A stretch of DNA of 10,632 bases from JABDLO01 sp035327565 (GTDB lineage Bacteria; Bacteroidota; Bacteroidia; Chitinophagales; Saprospiraceae): assembly GCA_035327565.1 (NCBI GenBank), contig DAOLDB010000091.1:1-10632 (forward strand). The letters are read 5' to 3'. Below, in pieces: positions 6,487 to 10,632 of the stretch. The position numbers were made by a program, and so were the translations under genes. The notes below the pieces were generated by a model. It saw only the letters and a program-made list of their open reading frames with translations, was not told the DNA's origin and did not search any database. The stretch's first letter is position 1, and each line of letters starts with the position of its first letter.

Positions 6487-7047
6487 ATGAACAATAGAAC
6501 CAATGTCATCTATTTCCTGGTACTCGTAGCATGGAGTTCGCTATCCACCCAGCTATTCGCCCAATCCGAACAGAAGAAAGGATTTGACATAGAAGTGGAT
6601 CCCATAGCTTTTGTCCTGAACGGCTTTTCTTTTCACGGTGGATACCTGACCGGTGCATGGCGTTTTGACCTGGGGGTATTTGGGTTGAACATCCCAGGTT
6701 GGGCACACGGCAATGATGCCTTTGAGGCAAGAGCTATTGGTGCAGGATGGAAAGCGGATCGCTTTTTCAGGAGAAAGCCTGATGGATTTTTTGTGGGAAT
6801 AGAAGGGAATATTTCCAAAACCACTATTACACATAAATCCTTAGAAGAAAACTTAGATAGAGTAGAATATTCATTGGGCATTCGCGGAGGCTACCGGTGG
6901 AACACCGGGCTGGGAAACCTCTACGTCACCCCTTGGCTGGGATTGGGCTATATATTGAATGCAAAGGATGTACAGCTAAATGGAGATATCTACAAGTCCA
7001 GTTTTTTCCAGCCTTTTCCCACAGTACATATTGGATGGAAGTTTTGA
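6487..7047 (+). CDS. Small outer-membrane beta-barrel candidate
   Basis: I do not recognise a named family. From ATG 6487 the protein has 186 residues. A signal peptide is clear: N-N-R-T-N, a hydrophobic core about 7-18, and a likely cleavage after A25 or Q26. The mature part alternates polar and aromatic residues in short strands broken by Gly-rich turns (F-V-L-N-G-F-S-F-H-G-G-Y, W-L-G-L-G-Y), and the protein ends G-W-K-F, the terminal-Phe signal used for outer-membrane insertion. A transmembrane barrel of about eight strands is likely. An upstream ATG at 6460 overlaps the preceding gene and would put nine charged residues before the signal peptide, so 6487 is preferred. Spacing is 8 nt to the gene before and 12 nt to the gene after, so all three are probably co-transcribed. 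Confidence 0.72.
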   Translation: MNNRTNVIYFLVLVAWSSLSTQLFAQSEQKKGFDIEVDPIAFVLNGFSFHGGYLTGAWRFDLGVFGLNIPGWAHGNDAFEARAIGAGWKADRFFRRKPDGFFVGIEGNISKTTITHKSLEENLDRVEYSLGIRGGYRWNTGLGNLYVTPWLGLGYILNAKDVQLNGDIYKSSFFQPFPTVHIGWKF

Positions 7048-7059
7048 CTCAACTTGATT

Positions 7060-7542
7060 ATGGAAACGACTTTAAACAGCTTCACCGCAAAATTGGAAAT
7101 CATCGGCATCAATCCCTTTGTCTTTGTTCCTGAAGAGGTATTGACGGAAATATTCCGGCAGGCCAAGCGTGACAAAAGCCCAATACCGATAAAAGGCGCC
7201 GTAAACGGGCTTGCTTACCAGCAGACCCTGATGAAGTACAAAGGGGATTGGAGGCTGTACGTCAACTTGGCTATGCTCAAAGATTCCCCGAAAAGGATAG
7301 GTGAAGAAATCCGTGTAACTGTTCAATTCGATCCCGAGAAGCGGGAAGTACCCATGCATCCCAAATTGACCAAAGCTTTGAAAGAAAATCCCAAAGCCAG
7401 GATGGCATTCGATAAGCTTACTCCTTCCAAGCGATTGGAGATTCTTCGGTATATGTCATTCCTAAAAACGGATGAGAGCATCGAAAGGAATGTGAAAAAG
7501 GTGATTGCAAATTTGCAGGAAGGATTAACTTACAACTCCTGA
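7060..7542 (+). CDS. DUF1905 / YdeI-OmpD-associated domain protein
   Basis: A 160-residue cytoplasmic protein with two domains common in Bacteroidota. Residues about 8-92 form the DUF1905 beta-barrel (F-T-A-K-L-E near the start, P-I-K-G-A-V-N-G at 44-51, I-R-V-T-V-Q-F-D at 84-91). Residues about 102-152 form the YdeI/OmpD-associated helical domain (PF13376 type), with F-D-K-L-T-P-S-K-R-L-E-I-L at 117-129 and a final basic helix. The biochemical function is unknown; the OmpD name comes only from a genomic association and says nothing about the neighbouring outer-membrane protein. ATG 7060 fits the family N-terminus; a TTG two codons earlier is possible. This is the last gene of unit C and ends 161 nt before site 4. 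Confidence 0.85.
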   Translation: METTLNSFTAKLEIIGINPFVFVPEEVLTEIFRQAKRDKSPIPIKGAVNGLAYQQTLMKYKGDWRLYVNLAMLKDSPKRIGEEIRVTVQFDPEKREVPMHPKLTKALKENPKARMAFDKLTPSKRLEILRYMSFLKTDESIERNVKKVIANLQEGLTYNS

Positions 7543-7703
7543 CCAAACTGCTGATGCAATCCAAGTTAAACAAGATCGGAAGGTGACACATCAAACCTAA
7601 GTATCCTATGAAACTCATTTAACAATGTAATAGCCAAAATGACGATACATTATTCTCCTGTCCGATCTGTGAGTTATAAAAAGATTACCCTAAAAGCACA
7701 TGG
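7543..7703. other. Non-coding tail of unit C
   Basis: This is the first half of the 314-nt gene-free stretch between the YdeI gene and the amidohydrolase gene; the other half is attC-like site 4. I see no plausible gene, tRNA, terminator hairpin with T-tract, or paired arms here. In cassettes A and B the gene runs into the attC core, so this extra spacer may be the remains of a decayed gene or of a former cassette. Confidence 0.5.
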
Positions 7704-7836
7704 CGGTAACATCACCTATACTCAAGCAGGGGTTGTGTGCTTCGTAGGACAGAAAGTTGTATTTTTGAAGTTCCGTTCTTCGTAGGAAGTTCGGTGGTTA
7801 AAATCCCTGCCTGCGTATAGCTGAGAACCGTTCTAT
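7704..7836. other. attC-like recombination site 4, complete (133 nt)
   Basis: The 5' core is CGGTAAC (7704-7710, extending left as TGG to 7701) and the 3' core GTTCTAT (7830-7836). CTATACTCAAGCAGGG (7716-7731) pairs with CCCTGCCTGCGTATAG (7805-7820) at 14 of 16 positions; mismatches are T opposite C and A opposite C. The central region has a 9-nt direct repeat TTCGTAGGA (7741-7749 and 7779-7787), the second copy inside CTTC-GTAG-GAAG. The 3' core is preceded by ACC, as in sites 2 and 3. The left core is the exact complement of the start of unit C. The right core begins cassette D. Confidence 0.68.
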
Positions 7837-7856
7837 GCAATTATAAAAAACAACCA

Positions 7857-9302
7857 ATGAAACAATTAACTTTCTTACTACTTCTCTTTTCAATATTATG
7901 TTGTAATCAAAATTCTAAGTCTACATCGGCAACTTTGGTTTCGCTGACAACTTCAAATGATTTGGAGAAGCAACTAAAAGAAAACCTGCATAAAAAATAC
8001 ATCAAATACAATTTCAAAACCTTAGCGTTAATAAATTCAACTATTGTAGATGGTACTGGGAGTGAAATTAAATATAGCCAAACAATCATAATTGAAGATG
8101 GACTTTTTAGTGCAGTAGGCAATGACTATGAAATTAAAATTCCTAAGAATGCCAAAATAATTGATTTAAAAGGAAAAACAGTCATTCCTGGTATTGTCGG
8201 AATGCACAACCACCTTCATATACCTGGATTTCCTGATGTGGGTGATATATCAGCTAAGTTGTATCTAGCATCAGGAGTTACCACCATACAAACCTGTGGA
8301 GCAGCATCACCTTATAAAGAATTGGAGTTATCAAAAAAGATAGCAGAAGGAAATGTGATAGGTCCTGACATTATTCCAAGTGCGCCATTTATTACGGGAA
8401 TTGGCGGCAACCCCAATATGATTATTCCGAGAAATGAAACACATTTGAGAGATACCATACAGCATTGGCTATACCAAGGAGTCAAATGGTTTAAAGTCTA
8501 TCGAAATATTTCCCCTGATGATTTGAAAACTGTCATTGATGAAGCTCATAAAAACAATGCTAAAGTTAGAGGACATTTATGCTCTGTTACTTTTGAGGAA
8601 GCCTCAAAATGGGGGATTGACGGCATAGAACACGGCTTAAACAGTACAAGTGATTTCAGAACCAATAAAGAATTTGGTGTTTGCGGAGGTGGTAGAGAAT
8701 ATATGGATGAAATTATTATTGGAGGCAAAGAAGTTAAAGAGTTACATAAATTGATGATAGATAACAAAGTCGTATTAACTTCTACCCTTTCCATTTATGA
8801 GGCTAGTATACCTAACAGGGCTTATGCTGATGAGAGGACTTTACAAGCTATGTCGCCCTATTTGAAAAACCAATATGAGGAAAGAAGAAAAACGTTTGAT
8901 GAGCAGTTGAGTGACCTCACAAGAAACAATAGCCTGAAACGTATTATGCAGTTTGAGTACCAGTATTTTAAAATGGGAGGCTTGCTGTGCAGTGGTGTAG
9001 ATGCAGGCAGGCACGTTCTTCCCGGCTTTGGTGACCAACGCAATTATGAACTGCATATTGAAACAGGCTTTTCAACCGAAGAAGCTGTTCAAATTATGAC
9101 AGGTAATGGAGCCAGGGCATTGGAACGTTTTGATATAGGCACACTTGAAGTAGGTAAAAGAGCTGATTTAGTTATCTTGGATGGTAATTTAAAGGAAAAT
9201 TCAACTGTAATTAAAAAAGTCGAAACCGTATTTAAAAATGGGGTTGGGTATGATTCAGAAAAAATATTATTAGAAACAACAAATAAATTCGGTATAGATT
9301 GA
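7857..9302 (+). CDS. Lipoprotein metal-dependent amidohydrolase (imidazolonepropionase-like)
   Basis: The protein has 481 residues. Residues 1-16 are a lipoprotein signal (L-L-L-L-F-S-I-L-C-C), with Cys15 or Cys16 as anchor, so it acts in the envelope. The amidohydrolase superfamily core (PF01979) starts after a small beta-sandwich (about 52-112) that ends in G-K-T-V-I-P-G. Metal-site residues are visible: H117-N-H119, K213 in W-F-K-V-Y (candidate bridging Lys), H240 in V-R-G-H, H259 in G-I-E-H-G and D382 in G-V-D-A-G. The end has the typical G-T-L-E-V-G-K-R-A-D-L-V-I-L-D (428-442). Substrates in this superfamily range from cyclic amides to dipeptides, so the reaction is called only as C-N or related hydrolysis. 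ATG 7857 is the only start that gives the signal peptide. The gene overlaps the next by 4 nt. Confidence 0.88.
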   Translation: MKQLTFLLLLFSILCCNQNSKSTSATLVSLTTSNDLEKQLKENLHKKYIKYNFKTLALINSTIVDGTGSEIKYSQTIIIEDGLFSAVGNDYEIKIPKNAKIIDLKGKTVIPGIVGMHNHLHIPGFPDVGDISAKLYLASGVTTIQTCGAASPYKELELSKKIAEGNVIGPDIIPSAPFITGIGGNPNMIIPRNETHLRDTIQHWLYQGVKWFKVYRNISPDDLKTVIDEAHKNNAKVRGHLCSVTFEEASKWGIDGIEHGLNSTSDFRTNKEFGVCGGGREYMDEIIIGGKEVKELHKLMIDNKVVLTSTLSIYEASIPNRAYADERTLQAMSPYLKNQYEERRKTFDEQLSDLTRNNSLKRIMQFEYQYFKMGGLLCSGVDAGRHVLPGFGDQRNYELHIETGFSTEEAVQIMTGNGARALERFDIGTLEVGKRADLVILDGNLKENSTVIKKVETVFKNGVGYDSEKILLETTNKFGID

Positions 9303-10225
9303 AATCTCTTACTTCACATAGCTTGAAAATAACAGGTATTATATCCCTTGTCTTTATTATTTTTAGTTGTTCAGCACAAAATAATGAGAACCTTAAATAT
9401 TTAGGTCAAAAACCGCCTACAATTAAACCAGAACTATTTGCTCCCGATATCATTTCTAAGAAAAATGAATCATTATTCGGCTCGGTGTTTAATAATGACG
9501 GGACTGAATTTTACTACGGGGTAGATTTTGATGGCAAATCAGAGATTTGGTTCACTAAATTAGAAAATAAGGAGTGGACTATGCCTGAAATATTACTTTC
9601 TCACAATCAATACAGCACTAATGACCCTTTTCTTTCAAATGATGAAAAGAGGCTATATTTTATATCTAATAAAGCTAACTTGAGCGATAAAATTAGCAAT
9701 AATTATAACATTTGGTATATTAAAAGAGATAGGAAGGATTGGAATCTAGAAATGTTTAAAGTAGATACCACTGTCAATTCCGATAAGAATGAATATTATA
9801 TGTCATTTACTTTAGACGGGAGTATGTATTTTTCTTCAAATGTTGACGCTTTGTCTGATAGCCAACATAACTTCAATATCTTTAAATCAAAACTTATAAA
9901 TGGTGCTTTTCAAAAGGCAATACCAATGGATAAATCAATAAATACAAAATCTTATGAAGCAGATGTGTTTATTGCTCCTGATGAGTCCTATATTATTTTT
10001 TGTAGCATAAGAAAAGAAGGTTACGGTCAAGGTGACTTATACATCAGTTTTAAAAATGATGACGGCAATTGGACAAAAGCCAAAAATATGGGAGAGATTA
10101 TTAATACCGAAGGACACGAGCTTTGCCCATTTGTAACAAAGGACGGCAAATATTTTTTCTATACTAGTAATAAAAAGATTTACTGGGTTGATGCGAAAAT
10201 TATTGATTCTTTAAAAACTAAATAA
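9299..10225 (+). CDS. Lipoprotein with WD40-like PD40 beta-propeller repeats (TolB-like)
   Basis: This 308-residue protein starts at TTG 9299, in the sequence TTGA that overlaps the stop of the amidohydrolase gene; translational coupling is likely. The unusual start is chosen because it alone includes the complete lipoprotein signal (basic N-terminus, I-I-S-L-V-F-I-I-F-S-C24); no ATG lies before it. The mature part holds four or so PD40 blades with the pattern of Asp/Gly turn, then aromatic strand (F-N-N-D-G-T-E-F-Y-Y, F-L-S-N-D-E-K-R-L-Y-F, F-T-L-D-G-S-M-Y-F, F-V-T-K-D-G-K-Y-F-F), each followed by an I-W/L-Y strand. Such propellers bind proteins or glycans in the periplasm or at the cell surface; no catalytic residues are recognised. 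It lies between an envelope amidohydrolase and a secreted deacetylase in one operon. Confidence 0.85.
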   Translation: MKSLTSHSLKITGIISLVFIIFSCSAQNNENLKYLGQKPPTIKPELFAPDIISKKNESLFGSVFNNDGTEFYYGVDFDGKSEIWFTKLENKEWTMPEILLSHNQYSTNDPFLSNDEKRLYFISNKANLSDKISNNYNIWYIKRDRKDWNLEMFKVDTTVNSDKNEYYMSFTLDGSMYFSSNVDALSDSQHNFNIFKSKLINGAFQKAIPMDKSINTKSYEADVFIAPDESYIIFCSIRKEGYGQGDLYISFKNDDGNWTKAKNMGEIINTEGHELCPFVTKDGKYFFYTSNKKIYWVDAKIIDSLKTK

Positions 10226-10231
10226 AAAGTG

Positions 10232-10582
10232 ATGCCATTTAAATTTAAATTAATTGTATTTTGCGTTATTAGCCTAATCAGCACATCTGTTTCTGCCCAA
10301 CAAAAGTCTATTTCTATTACCATAGATGATGTGCCTAATACCTCAAAATATGAAAAGAAGAATTTCTCTGCCACCTTGCTAGATGTTTTAGATTCTCTCA
10401 AAATACCATTTACTATTTTTATCAATGAAAGTAAAATCGCACAAAACAATTTTGAAGATGCGAATAAACAACTTTTGAAGAAGTGGATTAAAAATGACCA
10501 ATCGTTAGTGGGAAATCATACCTATAATCATTCTCGATATTCTGAAGTGGGATTTGATAGCTTTGTAAATGACTTGTCCTGA
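10232..10582 (+). pseudogene. Secreted polysaccharide deacetylase, 3' end lost to an insertion sequence
   Basis: The remaining 116 residues start with a signal peptide (F-K-F-K, then L-I-V-F-C-V-I-S-L-I-S, ending V-S-A-Q). The NodB-type carbohydrate esterase 4 fold follows, with motif 1 as I-D32-D33-V-P and motif 2 as G94-N-H96-T-Y-N-H100, the Asp and two His ligands of the catalytic metal. NodB domains normally need about 180-200 residues, and the remaining motifs are missing. The reading frame meets TGA at 10580-10582, inside bases that appear to belong to a mobile element starting near 10575. The native enzyme would have removed N- or O-acetyl groups from an envelope or external glycan. 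ATG 10232 is preferred over GTG 10229. Six bases separate it from the preceding stop. Confidence 0.78.
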
Positions 10583-10632
10583 AATAGGTTTACACTAAAA
10601 CAGTGTAAAAATGGACAACAAAAAGAGAAAAA
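10575..10632 (+). mobile_element. Left end of an insertion sequence (IS3-like terminus suspected)
   Basis: Coding similarity to the deacetylase stops near 10574, and the sequence TGTCCTGAAATAGG follows, beginning with TG as IS3-type and related elements do. TTTACAC (10589-10595) and GTGTAAA (10603-10609) form an inverted pair just before a new Lys/Arg-rich reading frame at 10611. The right end, and any target duplication, are outside the window. Family assignment comes from the terminus alone and is uncertain. Confidence 0.55.
10611..10632 (+). CDS. Start of a probable transposase gene (partial)
   Basis: An ATG at 10611 opens a frame reading M-D-N-K-K-R-K before the window ends. The start lies 36 nt inside the presumed insertion-sequence end, a usual distance for a first transposase gene, and the basic N-terminus is compatible with a DNA-binding protein. 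Nothing more can be said from seven residues. Confidence 0.4.

Larger units (their letters stand above)
3212..7830 (+). mobile_element. Large cassette-like unit C (six genes, 4.6 kb)
   Basis: With the preceding G, the unit begins GTTACCGCCA (3211-3220). Its closing site begins TGGCGGTAAC (7701-7710), the exact 10-nt complement. This marks 3212-7830 as one unit by the same rule as A and B. It holds an AraC regulator, epoxide hydrolase, VOC protein, DUF6273-like protein, outer-membrane protein and DUF1905/YdeI protein, and is visibly richer in G+C than cassette D. I found no further paired arms with cores in its intergenic gaps. It may be several cassettes fused by loss of internal sites. Confidence 0.5.
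7831..10632 (+). mobile_element. Integron-like gene cassette D, 5' part, interrupted by an insertion sequence
   Basis: The unit begins TTCTATGC just after G7830 and continues past the right edge of the window. It carries an amidohydrolase, a PD40 protein and a truncated deacetylase. The first start codon lies only 26 nt inside the boundary, so the genes probably rely on upstream transcription. No closing site is seen. If the unit is a cassette, its closing site should begin GCATAGAAC and lie beyond the insertion sequence that begins near 10575. Confidence 0.5.

Overview
The window looks like chromosomal DNA of a Bacteroidota bacterium, perhaps of the Cytophagia; the genus cannot be told from the sequence. 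The grounds are A+T-rich DNA, starts preceded by A/T tracts rather than Shine-Dalgarno sequences, a TTTG/TAnnTTTG-type promoter candidate, and protein families with a Bacteroidota style (an AraC regulator, Cys-anchored lipoproteins, an outer-membrane protein ending in aromatic Phe). All recognisable genes lie on the + strand.

The main result is that the window reads as an integron-like gene-cassette array. Three complete structured spacers of about 130 nt (1200-1331, 3088-3217, 7704-7836) and the 3' part of a fourth (1-121) have the layout of attC sites: a 5' core ending in AAC, a short spacer, one arm of a long imperfect stem, a central region of about 70 nt, the other arm, 6-9 nt, and a 3' core beginning GTT. 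The 5' core of each complete site is complementary to the 3' core that opens the cassette just upstream of it, not necessarily to its own 3' core. That is the bookkeeping expected if cassettes are excised and inserted at G^TT. No integrase is present, so this is either the interior of an integron or a cluster of attC sites lacking an integrase.

Cassette A (116-1325) carries one membrane-anchored serine beta-lactamase-family hydrolase. Cassette B (1326-3211) carries a YciI/DGPF protein and an ECF42-type sigma factor, with a terminator-like hairpin ending right at the sigma start codon. Unit C (3212-7830), unusually large at 4.6 kb, carries an AraC regulator, an exported epoxide hydrolase, a VOC-fold protein, a DUF6273-like protein, a small outer-membrane beta-barrel candidate and a DUF1905/YdeI protein. 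Cassette D (from 7831) carries a lipoprotein amidohydrolase, a lipoprotein beta-propeller (PD40 repeats) and a secreted polysaccharide deacetylase cut off near 10575 by what appears to be the left end of an insertion sequence.

Working together: the genes of D form a tight translationally linked envelope set. In C, the AraC regulator probably controls the epoxide hydrolase and VOC genes behind it, and the DUF6273-like, outer-membrane and YdeI genes are packed as a second operon. Genes in A, C and D begin only 26-52 nt after the cassette boundary, so they probably depend on read-through transcription. Cassette B has room for its own promoter.
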